A stretch of 64,000 nucleotides of DNA from NCBI GenBank assembly GCA_021851785.1, contig JAJZBV010000005.1:62001-126000 (forward strand). The letters run 5' to 3'. The number at the start of each line of letters is the position of its first letter. Positions within the stretch are counted from its first letter, which is position 1. Source of the stretch: Pseudomonadota bacterium. Lineage in GTDB: Bacteria > Pseudomonadota > Alphaproteobacteria > Acetobacterales > Acetobacteraceae. A model generated the notes under the pieces. That model was not told the origin of the DNA and made no database searches. It worked only from the letters and a program-made list of their open reading frames with translations. Positions 1-9,351 of this stretch are shown here, in pieces. A program made the translations under genes and the position numbers.

Positions 1-81
1 GGTGAAACCGTCGGCCCGCGCCGCCCCCGCGATGCCGAGCGAAGCCGCCAACGCCGCCGCCATGATCGGAAATTTGCTCAC
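1..81 (-). CDS. Exported protein, N-terminal fragment (runs off the window)
   Basis: Only the first 27 codons are visible. They read as a signal peptide: a short positive start, a hydrophobic Ala/Leu/Gly core, then an Ala-X-Ala-like site (GAARA|DGF). A GTG at 81 is preceded 9 bases upstream by GGGGGA, a good ribosome-binding site. An in-frame ATG at 63 is the alternative start. The gene lies 36 bp downstream of the acyl-CoA ligase on the same strand, so the two are probably co-transcribed. The mature protein lies outside the window and no function can be given. Confidence 0.6.
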   Translation of the reverse strand, partial: MSKFPIMAAALAASLGIAGAARADGFT

Positions 82-117
82 GTTTCTTGTCCCCCAGCAA
101 TGGTTTGATATGAAAGT

Positions 118-1689
118 TTAGCCATTGGCGGGCGGTCTGGCAATCGCCTCACGCAATGTCCGCTTGAGCAGCTTGCCATTGGCGTTACGCGGCAGCGGCT
201 CGGTCGCGAAACTGATACTCTCCGGCCGCTTGTAATCGGCGAGCAAGGGGGCGCAATGGGCCGCGAGGTCGGCGGCGCTGGCGCTGGCGCCGTCACGGAG
301 GCGAACGAAAGCGTGGACCCGCTCGCCGAGCACCGGGCAGGGCCGCGCCACCGCCGCCGCCTCGATCACCTCGGGATGGGCGATGAGGGCGTTTTCCACC
401 TCGACCGAAAACACCTTGTGGCCGCCGCGATTGATCATATCCTTGCCGCGATCGCGGATGTGGACGAAACCCTCGCCGTCGATCACCCCGAGATCGCCGG
501 AATGCCAGAATCCGGCGGTGAAATTCTCCGCCGTCGCCGCCGCGTCCTGCCAGTAGCCGGGCACCACCATCGGCCCCTGGATCCAGATTTCGCCGATCTC
601 TCCCCGCGGCACCTCGCGCCCGTGCTCGTCCATCACCATGATTTCGCCGCAGGTAACGGAAAGGCCGACGCTTGCGGCGTGCTCGGCCGTCGCACTCGCG
701 GGAAGAAACGTCGCCGGCGAGGTGGTCTCGGTCGCGCCATAGCCGTTGATCAGGCGAAGATGCGCAAGTGTCGCCGCGAGCCTGGCGATCACCGCTTCCG
801 GCATCGGCGCGCCGCCAAATGCGCCGATACGCCAGGCACCGAGATCGCGGGCGGCGAAATCGGGCTCCAGCAGCAACAGCGCATACATCGCCGGAACCAG
901 GATGGTGTAGGTGAGGCGCTCGCGCTCGGCGAGATCGAGAAAGGCGCCGGCCTTGAATTCGGGCAGCACGATGAGCGCGCCGGCGGCATGGATGGTGGTT
1001 GCGATCACCGGCACGATGCCGGTGACATGCGCCATCGGCACCGCGGCCATGACACGCTCGCCAGGGCCGAGGTCGAGCGCCATCAGGCAATGCAGCACCG
1101 AATGGACGATCCCGAAATGGGTGAGCATCGCCCCTTTCGGCCGCCCGGTGGTGCCCGAGGTGTAAAGCAGCATCGCGACGTCCTCCTCGCCGACCGGCGC
1201 GTCGGTCTCGCACACGCCGGGGCCGGCGAGATCGGCGAAGCGGCTCACCGGGATGCGATGGCGAAGCGCCGGCACCTCCTCCGGCGCCGGCAGCAGGGGC
1301 GCGAGAAGATCCTCGAACACGCACAGCACGGCGCCGCAATGGCCGAGCAGATAGGCAAGGCCCGGGCGCTGCTCACGGATCGAAAGCGGCACCGCGATGG
1401 CGCCGAGCCGGGTGATCGCAAACAGCAGGATCACGAACTCGGCGCGGTTGCCGAGCAGCATCGCCACCCGGTCGCCGGCCCCGACGCCGCGCGCCGCCAA
1501 CCCCGCCGCCACCTCGCCGACCCGCCGCAAAAGCGCGCGATAGGTGAGCCGGGTCGCGCCATCGATCAGCGCCTCGCCGTCCGGGTTGCGCGCGACCGCG
1601 CCTTCGAGCAGCGCCGAGAGACTGGCCGGGCGCTGTTCGAAGCAACGCATGACGCGGTCGCCGTAATGGCGTTCGAACCTGGTTGTCAT
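118..1689 (-). CDS. AMP-forming acyl-CoA ligase (class I adenylate-forming enzyme)
   Basis: Activates a carboxylic acid to its CoA thioester through an acyl-AMP intermediate in the cytoplasm. All core motifs of the ANL family are visible: the P-loop YTSGTTGRPKG at about residues 176-186, the NGYGATETT motif, the HSGDLG motif, and the C-terminal lysine in PRNANGKLLKR. At 523 residues it has normal length. I chose the ATG at 1689 because GGGGAGGA lies just upstream; a longer frame to 1761 would overlap the protease gene. It lies 34 bp downstream of the Clp-fold protease on the same strand. Substrate chain length cannot be read from sequence; medium/long-chain fatty acid or aryl acid are both possible. 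Confidence 0.88.
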   Translation of the reverse strand: MTTRFERHYGDRVMRCFEQRPASLSALLEGAVARNPDGEALIDGATRLTYRALLRRVGEVAAGLAARGVGAGDRVAMLLGNRAEFVILLFAITRLGAIAVPLSIREQRPGLAYLLGHCGAVLCVFEDLLAPLLPAPEEVPALRHRIPVSRFADLAGPGVCETDAPVGEEDVAMLLYTSGTTGRPKGAMLTHFGIVHSVLHCLMALDLGPGERVMAAVPMAHVTGIVPVIATTIHAAGALIVLPEFKAGAFLDLAERERLTYTILVPAMYALLLLEPDFAARDLGAWRIGAFGGAPMPEAVIARLAATLAHLRLINGYGATETTSPATFLPASATAEHAASVGLSVTCGEIMVMDEHGREVPRGEIGEIWIQGPMVVPGYWQDAAATAENFTAGFWHSGDLGVIDGEGFVHIRDRGKDMINRGGHKVFSVEVENALIAHPEVIEAAAVARPCPVLGERVHAFVRLRDGASASAADLAAHCAPLLADYKRPESISFATEPLPRNANGKLLKRTLREAIARPPANG

Positions 1690-1723
1690 CGCGTCCTCCC
1701 CAAACTCGACGATCGCCGCTGGA

Positions 1724-2542
1724 TCAGGGTTTTTGTCGCGGCACCGGCAGATATTCGACATTGCCGCCCCGGGCCTGCATCGGCTGCGGGTAGAGATCCA
1801 TCAATTGCAGCACATCCTCGGGCATATCGGTGCTGACCGGAAGACCGAGCGCTTTCGCCTCGGCGGCGGAAATCGGGTAGTCATGGGTCCAGGTGCCGGT
1901 GGCGAGGGTCTCGGCGATGCGTTTCGCTTCGGTCTCGGGAAGACGATGGGCGAGCAGTTCCTCTGCCGTTGCTTTCACCTGGGCGATCGCCTTGCGCCCG
2001 ACATCGGCGAGAACCAAGGTCTCGTCGTCGATCTCGGCGATCGGTTTCTGCTCGATCACGCGCAGCAGGGAGGCGGCGGGAAATTTGCCGATCTGCGGAT
2101 CGACCGGGCCGAGCACGGAGTGGCGGCACATCACGATCTCGTCGGCGGCGAGCGCGATCAACGTGCCGCCGGACATCGCGTAATGCGGGACGAAGACGGT
2201 GACCGGGCCCTGGCGGTCGCGGATCGCGCGCGCGATCTGCACCGCCGCCAACACCAGCCCGCCCGGCGTGTGCAGGATGATGTCGAGCGGCATGTCGTCG
2301 GCGGTCATGTGGATCGCCCGCAAAATCTCCTCGGAATCGTGGATATCGATATAGCGCATGAGGGGGAAGCCAAGGAGGCGCATGGTCTCCTGGCGATGGA
2401 CGAGGGCGATCACCCGCGAGCCGCGCCGGCGCTCGATCTGCCCGAGCTTGCGGGCGCGAAGGCGTTCCAGCAGGCGCTGGCGCAGCAGCGGCTGGAGCGC
2501 GCTGAAAATGAAAAAAATCCAGAAAAGATCGAGGATCGTCAT
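1724..2542 (-). CDS. SDH-type Clp-fold serine proteinase, membrane linked
   Basis: A 272-residue protein of the SDH/SppA-like Clp-fold group (the Pfam SDH_sah type). Residues 4-18 form a hydrophobic N-terminal anchor, followed by a basic stretch. The oxyanion region HTPGG is at 91-95 and the likely nucleophile Ser124 sits in AMSGGT, followed by a typical ALAADEIVM segment. Members are membrane-associated peptidases of poorly known substrate, related to stomatin-partner proteases. The gene precedes the acyl-CoA ligase on the same strand. A hairpin repeat separates it from hpnJ, so it probably has its own transcription. No strong ribosome site is visible before the ATG at 2542. Confidence 0.82.
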   Translation of the reverse strand: MTILDLFWIFFIFSALQPLLRQRLLERLRARKLGQIERRRGSRVIALVHRQETMRLLGFPLMRYIDIHDSEEILRAIHMTADDMPLDIILHTPGGLVLAAVQIARAIRDRQGPVTVFVPHYAMSGGTLIALAADEIVMCRHSVLGPVDPQIGKFPAASLLRVIEQKPIAEIDDETLVLADVGRKAIAQVKATAEELLAHRLPETEAKRIAETLATGTWTHDYPISAAEAKALGLPVSTDMPEDVLQLMDLYPQPMQARGGNVEYLPVPRQKP

Positions 2543-2583
2543 GCCGGTTCTAAAGATTAATCAAGTATTATCAGAGATAAATT

Positions 2584-2617
2584 CTTCTTTTTCTGAAGAA
2601 AAAGAAGCAAAAAGACT
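2584..2617 (+). repeat. Hairpin repeat HR1, copy 1 (between hpnJ and the Clp-fold protease gene)
   Basis: A perfect stem CTTCTTTTTC (2584-2593) / GAAAAAGAAG (2598-2607) with loop TGAA is followed at once by CAAAAAGACTT. The same layout recurs at 31016, 34734 and 44085. It lies in the 132-bp gap after hpnJ, but in the opposite orientation to that gene. It could act as a bidirectional transcription barrier; there is no classical T-run after the stem. Confidence 0.7.
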
Positions 2618-2674
2618 TCCCCTTCGTTTTCTTTGCGTGGCATCGTCCGCGCCGCCCCGGTGCCGGCGCCCGTC

Positions 2675-4108
2675 TCAAGCCGCTTTCTGCGCCCGCCTCT
2701 CGCGCAGGAACTGAAAGAACTCCCGCCCCTCGCGCAGCCGGCGCATCATCATCTGCGGGCTGGTCAGCATCTCACCGACGATGGCGGCGATTTTCGGCGC
2801 GCGGAAATAAAAGCGGCGATAGAACGCCTCGACATTGTCGAACATCTCGGTATGCGTCAGATGCGGATAATGGAGCGGCGCGATCTGGATGCCGTGCGCG
2901 TCGACCAATTCGGCATGGGCGGTATCGAGCCAGCCGTTTTCCACCGCCTGCTGGTAAAGCTCGGTGCCGGGATAGGGCGCGGCGAGCGAGACCTGCAAAG
3001 TGTGCGGATTGACCTCGAGGGCGAAGCGGACGGTCTCCTCGATGGTCTCCTTGGTCTCGCCGGGGAGACCAAGGATGAAGGTGCCGTGGATGGTGATGCC
3101 GAGCTCACGGCAATCGCGCGAGAAGCGCTTGGCGACCTCGATCCGCATGCCCTTCTTGATGTTGTGCAGGATTTGCTGGTTGCCGCTCTCATAGCCGACG
3201 AGGAGCAAACGGAGGCCGTTATCCTTGAGCACTTTGAGGGTTTCGCGCGGCACATTGGCCTTGGCGTTGCACGACCAGGTGACGCCGAGTTTGCCCAATT
3301 CGCGCGCGATCGCCTCGGCGCGCGGCAGATTGTCGGTGAATGTGTCGTCGTCGAAAAAGAATTCCCGGACCTCGGGGAAATAAGATTTGGCGAGGCGGAT
3401 CTCCTCGATGACATGCGCCGTGCTCCGCACCCGGTAGCGATGCCCGCCGACGGTCTGCGGCCAGAGGCAGAAGGTGCAGCGCGATTTGCAGCCGCGCCCG
3501 GTATAGAGCGAAATATAGGGGTGCTTGAGATAGCCGATGAAATAATCCTCGATCCGGAGATCGCGCTTGTAGACCTCGGTGACGAAGGGCAGGCGGTCCA
3601 TGTCCTCGAGGATGGCGCGGTCGCGGTTATGGGCGATGCGGCCGGCGCCGTCACGAAAGCTCAGCCCATCGATGGCATCGAAATCCCGCCCCTCGGCGAC
3701 CTCTTTCACGGTAAAATCGAATTCGTTGCGCGCAACCCAGTCCACCGCCGGCGCGTCGCGGAGACTCTCTTCCGGCTGCACCGCGACCTTGGCGCCGACG
3801 AAGCCGATGGAAAGCCGCGGATTGGCGTCTTTCAGCGCCGCCGCGACCTTTGCGTCGGAAGCGAAGGACGGGGAAGAAGTGTGCATCACCACCTGCTCGT
3901 ATTCGCCGGCGACGCCGAGCACGGCGTCGAGCCCGATCCCGGCGGGCGGCGCGTCGATCAAGCGGCTTTCCGGGACCAGCGCCGCCGGCTGGGCGAGCCA
4001 GGTCGGGAACCAGAACGAGCGGATTTCGCGCCGCGCCTGATAGCGCGACCCGGCGCCGCCGTCGAAGCCATCGAAGGAGGGCGGGTGCAAAAACAGGGTT
4101 TTTTTCAT
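2675..4108 (-). CDS. hpnJ: Hopanoid radical SAM/B12-binding protein HpnJ
   Basis: 477 residues. The opening MKKTLFLHPPSFDGFDGG and the following GSRYQ are characteristic of HpnJ, the radical SAM protein needed to convert glucosaminyl-bacteriohopanetetrol to the cyclitol ether form. The 4Fe-4S motif CxxxCxxC is Cys207, Cys211 and Cys214, preceded by a cobalamin-binding-like domain at about 40-150. Start ATG 4108 has AAGGA upstream and follows hpnI by 17 bp. It is last in a dxs-hpnM-hpnI-hpnJ operon. HpnR (C-3 methylase) is a related family, but the N-terminus and the location beside hpnI favour HpnJ. Confidence 0.9.
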   Translation of the reverse strand: MKKTLFLHPPSFDGFDGGAGSRYQARREIRSFWFPTWLAQPAALVPESRLIDAPPAGIGLDAVLGVAGEYEQVVMHTSSPSFASDAKVAAALKDANPRLSIGFVGAKVAVQPEESLRDAPAVDWVARNEFDFTVKEVAEGRDFDAIDGLSFRDGAGRIAHNRDRAILEDMDRLPFVTEVYKRDLRIEDYFIGYLKHPYISLYTGRGCKSRCTFCLWPQTVGGHRYRVRSTAHVIEEIRLAKSYFPEVREFFFDDDTFTDNLPRAEAIARELGKLGVTWSCNAKANVPRETLKVLKDNGLRLLLVGYESGNQQILHNIKKGMRIEVAKRFSRDCRELGITIHGTFILGLPGETKETIEETVRFALEVNPHTLQVSLAAPYPGTELYQQAVENGWLDTAHAELVDAHGIQIAPLHYPHLTHTEMFDNVEAFYRRFYFRAPKIAAIVGEMLTSPQMMMRRLREGREFFQFLRERRAQKAA

Positions 4109-4125
4109 CGGCACAAAATCCTTCG

Positions 4126-5346
4126 TCACATTTTCGGCGAAAGGGACGGCGGCGGTTCGACCACCACCACCTCGCCCCGCCAATAAACCTTGTCGCCGGC
4201 GAAACTCATCACCACGGCGGCCACCGAAAGCAGATCACGGAGCGGCAACAGGGCGACCGGCGCGCGCGGCGTGAGCGCCAGCGCGTGATCAATGCCCCGC
4301 GCGGTGGCGCCGCGCAACAGCCAGCAGAACACGAACCACCCCCACGCCCAAGCCGCGCCAGGGGCCGAGGCCAGGGTCACGAGGGCGAAGGCGAGCGGAT
4401 ACTGCACCACCGAGGCGGCATAGCTGAGTGGGGCGAGCGAACGGTTGACCCGCGCCCAGCGCAGCTCCCGCCGGCAGAGATCGCGCAGCCCATGCTCGGC
4501 GACGGTGGTCGCCGGGATCGCCGGCGCGAGCCGCACCGCGAGACCGAGTTCCCGCACCTTGGCGGCGAGCACGGCGTCATCGGCGATGTGATCGGCGAGC
4601 GCGGCGAAGCCGCCGATGCGATCGAGGGTGGCGCGGGTCAGCGCCATCGTCGCGCCGAGCCCATCCTCGCGGCCGAGGGCGCGCCCGATCAGAACCCCGG
4701 GAATGAAGGCGTGGTTGATCTGGCTCGCGCCGATCCGGGCGGCGAGCGAGCGATCGGCGGGAAGGCCGGTATAGAGCGTCGTCACCATCCCCGTCCCTGG
4801 CGTCGCGAGCGCTGCCTGAACGCTGCGGAGATAATCGGGGGTGGTGTGGATATCGGAATCGGCAACCACCAGCAACTCGTGCCGCGCGTTCTTCATCATA
4901 TTGATGAGATTGCTGATTTTTCGGTTCGTTCCGTGCTGCGTGGCGTCGATCACGAGGCGCGCGTCGCAGGCCGGGAAGCGCGCGCGGAGGCGCTCGACCA
5001 CGGCGATCGCGGGGTCGTTCGGGTCTTGCACGCCAAAAACGATCTGAAACGCGGGATAGTCTTGCGCGAAAAACGAGGCCAAGGCCGCTTCGAGGAGCGG
5101 CTCGTCGCCATGCAGCGGTTTGAGGACGCTGATCGCCGGGCCCGCCAGGGTTTGCGCCTGGCCGCGCTCGCGCCGTGCCCGGTGCAGGAAGCGCGCGAGG
5201 AAGGCCAGGCCGAACAGCCCTTGCAGCAGGCCGAGCGCCGCGAGCACTACCCCGGCGAACGCCACCCCGGACGCGAAGGTGAGGGGCATGTGCATGAAGT
5301 GCGACATAGCGATGAGGAGCGGCATATCGACCAGGGCGGTGTCCAT
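4126..5346 (-). CDS. hpnI: Hopanoid glycosyltransferase HpnI
   Basis: A membrane-bound family 2 glycosyltransferase of 406 residues, predicted to add N-acetylglucosamine to bacteriohopanetetrol. Visible are an N-terminal membrane segment (about 24-52), the GT-A start SVLKPLHGDEP at 73-83, the acidic metal motif DSD at 163-165, a later LRWAR motif, and two C-terminal hydrophobic stretches. The start is uncertain: ATG 5346 is used, and in-frame ATGs follow at codons 8, 14 and 18. It lies 14 bp after hpnM and 17 bp before hpnJ. The deacetylase hpnK, which acts between HpnI and HpnJ, is not adjacent. Confidence 0.88.
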   Translation of the reverse strand: MDTALVDMPLLIAMSHFMHMPLTFASGVAFAGVVLAALGLLQGLFGLAFLARFLHRARRERGQAQTLAGPAISVLKPLHGDEPLLEAALASFFAQDYPAFQIVFGVQDPNDPAIAVVERLRARFPACDARLVIDATQHGTNRKISNLINMMKNARHELLVVADSDIHTTPDYLRSVQAALATPGTGMVTTLYTGLPADRSLAARIGASQINHAFIPGVLIGRALGREDGLGATMALTRATLDRIGGFAALADHIADDAVLAAKVRELGLAVRLAPAIPATTVAEHGLRDLCRRELRWARVNRSLAPLSYAASVVQYPLAFALVTLASAPGAAWAWGWFVFCWLLRGATARGIDHALALTPRAPVALLPLRDLLSVAAVVMSFAGDKVYWRGEVVVVEPPPSLSPKM

Positions 5347-5360
5347 GGACGGGATCCCGT

Positions 5361-6002
5361 CTAGGCCAGCGTGCCGCCGGAAAGAGCGGAGATTTTTTTG
5401 CGGAGATTGGTGATCAGCGCCTGCGGTCCGCCGGTCTCCAGGATGTGGCGGAAATCGGAGCGCTGCACCGCGACCCGGCTGATCGTCCCGTCGAGCAGCA
5501 CATCCACCACCTGCCAATGGCCATCGTTCTCGCGCATCACGTAATCGATCCGCACCGGATCATTTTTTGGAAAAACGATCCGCGTCTCGATCACCGTATC
5601 GCCGCCGACCACATGGGTCGTGGGCAGGATTTCGAGCCGTTCGCCGCTATTGTCGTCGAAATTGGCGACATAGCTCGCGACCGTGAAGCGATGGAACTCC
5701 GCGAGGAGCGCGGTTTGCATCTCGGGCGGAATGTCCGCCCAGTGCGGCCCGACGACGAGACGGAGAATGGCCGCGAGGTCGAAACTCTGCGCGACCACCG
5801 GGGCGAGGGTCTGGTAGCGCGCCGGGAAAGGGGCATCCTTGCCGGCTTTCATGACGTCGGTGAGGGCGACGTTGAGCGCCGCGATCGGCGCCGCGGCATC
5901 GGATGCCGCCGCGGCGGGGGACACGGCGGCGCGGAGCGAGGCAGCGGCGAGGCCGGCCAGCGAAGCCCGGAGCAGCGCCCGGCGGGGAAAATAATTCGGC
6001 AT
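5361..6002 (-). CDS. hpnM: Hopanoid-associated periplasmic protein HpnM (MlaC/Ttg2D-like)
   Basis: 213 residues with an N-terminal signal that contains a twin-arginine-like PRRALLRAS stretch and ends in an Ala-rich cleavage region. The mature part matches the MlaC/toluene-tolerance fold: a conserved region with LAPVVAQSFDLAAILR and GPHWADIPPEMQ, then FTVASYVANFD and a C-terminal VDVLLDGTISRV. Members are periplasmic lipid-binding partners of ABC or RND transporters; HpnM works with HpnN in moving hopanoids to the outer membrane. hpnN is not in the window. The ATG lies 10 bp after the dxs stop, so translation is probably coupled to dxs. Confidence 0.87.
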   Translation of the reverse strand: MPNYFPRRALLRASLAGLAAASLRAAVSPAAAASDAAAPIAALNVALTDVMKAGKDAPFPARYQTLAPVVAQSFDLAAILRLVVGPHWADIPPEMQTALLAEFHRFTVASYVANFDDNSGERLEILPTTHVVGGDTVIETRIVFPKNDPVRIDYVMRENDGHWQVVDVLLDGTISRVAVQRSDFRHILETGGPQALITNLRKKISALSGGTLA

Positions 6003-6012
6003 CGGGATTATC

Positions 6013-7935
6013 TCACGAACGAACGGGAACGATCTTCGGGCGCCCGACCCCCAACGCCCCGAGCACGGTCTGGACGATATGAGCGGCATCGAGGCCAGCC
6101 GCCTCGATTTGGGTGCGCGGGCCGTCATGGTCAATGAAAATATCGGGCAGCGTGAGGGGGCGGAATTTAAGGCCGCCATCGAGCAGACCCTTGCGCGCCA
6201 GATGCTGCATCACCTGCGCCGCGAAGCCGCCGATCGCGCCTTCCTCGATCACCACCATCACCTCGTGCTCGCGGGCCAGGCGTTCGATCAGCTCGGCATC
6301 GATCGGCTTGGCGAAGCGGGCATCGGCGACGGTGGTCGAAAGCCCGCGCGCGGCCAGATCCTCGGCCGCCGCCAGCGCCTCAGGGAGCCGCGTCCCGAGC
6401 GAGAGCAGGGCAACCTTGCCGCCCTCGCGCAGCACCCGCCCGCGCCCGAGCGGCAACGGAACCCCCGCTTGCGGCAGCGCGACGCCGAAACCTTCCCCCC
6501 GCGGATAGCGGAAGGCCGAGGGGCGGTCGCCGATCGCGGCCGCGGTCGCCACCATGTGAACCAGCTCCGCCTCGTCGGCCGGCGCCATCAGCACCATGCC
6601 CGGCAGGCAGCCGAGATAGGCGAGGTCGAAGCTCCCGGCATGGGTCGCGCCGTCGGCGCCGACCAGGCCGGCGCGGTCGATGGCGAAGCGCACCGGCAGC
6701 GACTGGATGGCGACGTCATGCACCACCTGGTCATAGGCGCGTTGCAGAAAAGTCGAATAGATGGCGCAGAACGGCGCCATGCCCTCGGCGGCGAGGCCGG
6801 CGGCGAAGGTCACGGCGTGCTGCTCGGCGATGCCGACATCGAAGCAGCGCTCGGGAAAGCGCGCGGCGAAGCGGTCGAGCCCGGTGCCGGACGGCATCGC
6901 CGCGGTGATCGCGATGACGCGGGGATTCTTCTCCGCCTCCTTGACCAGGGCATCGGCGAAGACCCTCGTGTAGGAGGGCGGGCCGGGCGGCGCCTTGGCC
7001 TGCTCGCCGGTGACGACGTTGAATTTGGCAACGCCATGGTATTTGTCCGGCGCCGCTTCGGCCGGAGCATAGCCCTTGCCCTTTTGCGTGACGACGTGAA
7101 GCAGGATCGGCCCGCTCTCCTCGGCGTCGCGGATATTGCGCAGAACCGGCAGCAGATGGTCGAGATTATGCCCGTCCACCGGGCCGACGTAATAGAACCC
7201 CATCTCCTCGAACAATGTGCCGCCGGTCAGGATGCCGCGGGCGAATTCCTCGGCGCGGCGCGCGGTGCGCTCGATGCCGCGCGGAAAATGCCGCGCCATG
7301 CGCGCCGCGAGTTCGCGCAAGCTGAGAAATCTGCGCGAGGAGATCAGGCGCGAGAGATAGGCGCTCATGGCGCCGACCGGCGGCGCGATCGACATGTCGT
7401 TGTCGTTGAGCACGACGATGAGGCGCGAGCGCAGCGCCCCGGCATTGTTCATCGCCTCATAGGCCATGCCGGCACTCATCGCGCCATCGCCGATGACGCA
7501 GACGACGTGGCGGGCCTCGCCCTTGAGGTCGCGCGCGACGGCCATGCCGAGCCCGGCCGAAATCGAGGTCGAGGAATGGGCGGCGCCGAACGGGTCATAG
7601 ACGCTCTCGGTGCGGCGGGTGAAGCCGGAGAGGCCGCCACCCTGGCGGAGGGTGCGGATACGCCCGCGCCGCCCGGTCAAAATCTTGTGCGGATAGGCTT
7701 GATGGCCGACATCCCAGATCAGCCGGTCATGCGGCGTCTCGAACACCGCGTGCAGCGCGACCGTCAGCTCGACGACGCCGAGCGAGGCGCCGAGATGACC
7801 CCCGGTGACCGAAACCGCGTCCACCAGCTCGGCGCGGAGTTCGGCGGCGAGATCACGCAGCTGATCGATGGAAAAATTGCGGAGATCGCGCGGCTCATCC
7901 ACGCGATCCAGTGTCGGCGTCCGGGGTCTAGCCAT
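6013..7935 (-). CDS. dxs: 1-deoxy-D-xylulose-5-phosphate synthase
   Basis: First enzyme of the MEP isoprenoid pathway. It condenses pyruvate and glyceraldehyde-3-phosphate using thiamine diphosphate. The 640-residue length is normal. The ThDP motif GDGAMSAG...LNDND spans 149-180, the N-terminal region has [11 protein letters not shown], and the transketolase-type pyrimidine and C-terminal domains follow ([15 protein letters not shown] is clear). ATG 7935 has an excellent AAGAGGTGA site. It heads the hopanoid operon hpnM-hpnI-hpnJ and is divergent from ispH, so the first and last MEP enzymes flank a shared 447-bp intergenic region. Confidence 0.97.
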   Translation of the reverse strand: MARPRTPTLDRVDEPRDLRNFSIDQLRDLAAELRAELVDAVSVTGGHLGASLGVVELTVALHAVFETPHDRLIWDVGHQAYPHKILTGRRGRIRTLRQGGGLSGFTRRTESVYDPFGAAHSSTSISAGLGMAVARDLKGEARHVVCVIGDGAMSAGMAYEAMNNAGALRSRLIVVLNDNDMSIAPPVGAMSAYLSRLISSRRFLSLRELAARMARHFPRGIERTARRAEEFARGILTGGTLFEEMGFYYVGPVDGHNLDHLLPVLRNIRDAEESGPILLHVVTQKGKGYAPAEAAPDKYHGVAKFNVVTGEQAKAPPGPPSYTRVFADALVKEAEKNPRVIAITAAMPSGTGLDRFAARFPERCFDVGIAEQHAVTFAAGLAAEGMAPFCAIYSTFLQRAYDQVVHDVAIQSLPVRFAIDRAGLVGADGATHAGSFDLAYLGCLPGMVLMAPADEAELVHMVATAAAIGDRPSAFRYPRGEGFGVALPQAGVPLPLGRGRVLREGGKVALLSLGTRLPEALAAAEDLAARGLSTTVADARFAKPIDAELIERLAREHEVMVVIEEGAIGGFAAQVMQHLARKGLLDGGLKFRPLTLPDIFIDHDGPRTQIEAAGLDAAHIVQTVLGALGVGRPKIVPVRS

Positions 7936-8150
7936 CGATCACCTCTTTGTCGTCTCATGGCATCGCCTGGCCGGCGCCGCCACGCTGAACCGCTCGGCCG
8001 CCACGGCCGCCGCCATCGTCCAGGGATAGGCTTGATCCCTCACCCTCAGGGCGGCCCGGATCTCAACGGCGCGCGCGGGAGGGCTTGGGCGGGGAGTTTT
8101 CAGCATCTCTCAAGGTAGAGATTTTCCTTTGCGCGCCGCAAGTCAAGCCC

Positions 8151-8190
8151 GGGCATGAAACTAGGGGGCATGAAACTGGGGGGTGAAAAC
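8151..8190 (+). repeat. 15-bp tandem repeat, about 2.5 units (intergenic)
   Basis: GGGCATGAAACTAGG (8151-8165) is followed by GGGCATGAAACTGGG (8166-8180) and a partial third unit GGGTGAAAAC. The period is exactly 15 bp, as at five other loci in this window. Confidence 0.75.
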
Positions 8191-8238
8191 CCCGGAGCCT
8201 GCCTTGCCGATCGTGACAGGCGCCGGCCGTGACAGGGA

Positions 8239-8268
8239 TTGCCGAGCGACGCCGCGATGCCATATACC
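8239..8268 (+). promoter_or_regulatory. Candidate sigma-70-type promoter for ispH-hpnH
   Basis: TTGCCG (8239-8244) and TATACC (8263-8268) are separated by 18 bp and lie about 115 bp upstream of the ispH ATG. The match is moderate and read by eye only. Confidence 0.35.
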
Positions 8269-8340
8269 AGGGCCGATCGTGGAATTCGTGAGGCACGAGG
8301 TGGCCGGATGGTTTCGCCGCGCCACCGGAAGCCTCGGGTT

Positions 8341-8371
8341 TGATTTTTTACACTCGGTGTGATTTTTTACA
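8341..8371 (+). repeat. 12-bp direct repeat before ispH
   Basis: TGATTTTTTACA occurs at 8341-8352 and again at 8360-8371, 19 bp apart. The second copy runs into the ispH ribosome site AGGAG (8371-8375). Possible operator or leader structure; function unknown. Confidence 0.6.
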
Positions 8372-8382
8372 GGAGCGAGCGG

Positions 8383-9336
8383 ATGTTGCGTGTCGTCCTG
8401 GCCCAGCCGCGCGGCTTCTGTGCCGGCGTCGAGCGGGCCATCGAGATCGTCGAGCGGGCTCTCGCGAAATACGGCCCGCCGATCTATGTCCGCCACGAAA
8501 TCGTGCATAACCGCCATGTGGTCGAGGATCTGCGCACCCGCGGCGCCATTTTCGTCGACGAACTCGACGAGATCCCGACCGGCGCCACCACCATCTTCAG
8601 CGCCCATGGCGTCGCCCGGGTGGTTGAGGAAACGGCCTCGCGCCGCGGCCTCGCGGTGATCGACGCGACCTGCCCGCTGGTTGCCAAGGTGCATAACGAG
8701 GGGCGCCGTTATGCCGCCACCGGGCGCGAGATCGTGCTCGTCGGGCATGCCGGCCATGCCGAGGTCGAGGGGACGATCGGCCAGATCCCCGGCAAGGTCC
8801 ATCTCGTGCAGACCGTCGCCGATGTCGCCGCCCTCGCGGTCACCGATCCCGAGCAGCTCGCCTATATCACCCAGACCACCCTCTCGGTGGACGACACGCG
8901 CCAGATCATCGCCGCGCTCACCGAGCGATTCCCGGCGATTCGCGGGCCGGATGTGCGCGATATCTGCTATGCGACGCAGAATCGCCAGACCGCGGTCCAT
9001 GAACTCGCCAAGGCGGTCGACGTGATCCTCGTCGTCGGTAGCCAGAACAGCTCCAACTCCAACCGCTTGCGCGAAATCGGCGCCGAGCTTGGCAAGCCGA
9101 GCTACCTGATCGACGACGCCAGCGCCTTGTGCGCCGAATGGTTCGCGGGCATCGCCTCGGTCGGCGTCACCGCTGGTGCCTCGGCCCCGGAAACCCTGGT
9201 CCAGGAAGTGATCGCGGGGCTGCGCCGCTTCGCCGCCATCGAAGTCACCACCCTCGAAGGGGTTGCGGAAAACGTGCGCTTCCGCTTCCCGCCCGAACTC
9301 GCCGACAGCGAGCCCGCCGAAGCCGCCTCCGTCTGA
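8383..9336 (+). CDS. ispH: 4-hydroxy-3-methylbut-2-enyl diphosphate reductase
   Basis: Last step of the MEP pathway: an iron-sulfur enzyme making IPP and DMAPP. At 317 residues it has the expected size, and the three cluster cysteines are present: Cys13 (RGFCAGV), Cys97 (DATCPLV) and Cys195 ([10 protein letters not shown]). The HGV and SQNSSNS substrate motifs are intact. ATG 8383 is chosen for its AGGAG; a GTG frame start at 8359 would lie inside the direct repeat. hpnH follows after 15 bp, so IspH and the first hopanoid-tailoring enzyme are co-transcribed. Confidence 0.97.
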   Translation: MLRVVLAQPRGFCAGVERAIEIVERALAKYGPPIYVRHEIVHNRHVVEDLRTRGAIFVDELDEIPTGATTIFSAHGVARVVEETASRRGLAVIDATCPLVAKVHNEGRRYAATGREIVLVGHAGHAEVEGTIGQIPGKVHLVQTVADVAALAVTDPEQLAYITQTTLSVDDTRQIIAALTERFPAIRGPDVRDICYATQNRQTAVHELAKAVDVILVVGSQNSSNSNRLREIGAELGKPSYLIDDASALCAEWFAGIASVGVTAGASAPETLVQEVIAGLRRFAAIEVTTLEGVAENVRFRFPPELADSEPAEAASV

Positions 9337-9351
9337 AAGGCCGAGAGAAGA

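Larger units (their letters stand above)
7936..8382. other. 447-bp intergenic region between divergent dxs and ispH
   Basis: No credible gene was seen; the frames lack ribosome sites and conserved motifs. It holds a 15-bp tandem repeat near 8151, a sigma-70-like promoter candidate for ispH near 8239-8268, and a 12-bp direct repeat next to the ispH ribosome site. No promoter could be assigned to dxs with confidence. Being shared by both operons, it is the likely site of coordinated control of isoprenoid and hopanoid genes. Confidence 0.6.

Noticed and set aside
2633-4186. A 517-codon plus-strand frame
   Set aside because: Antisense of hpnJ; no recognisable domain.
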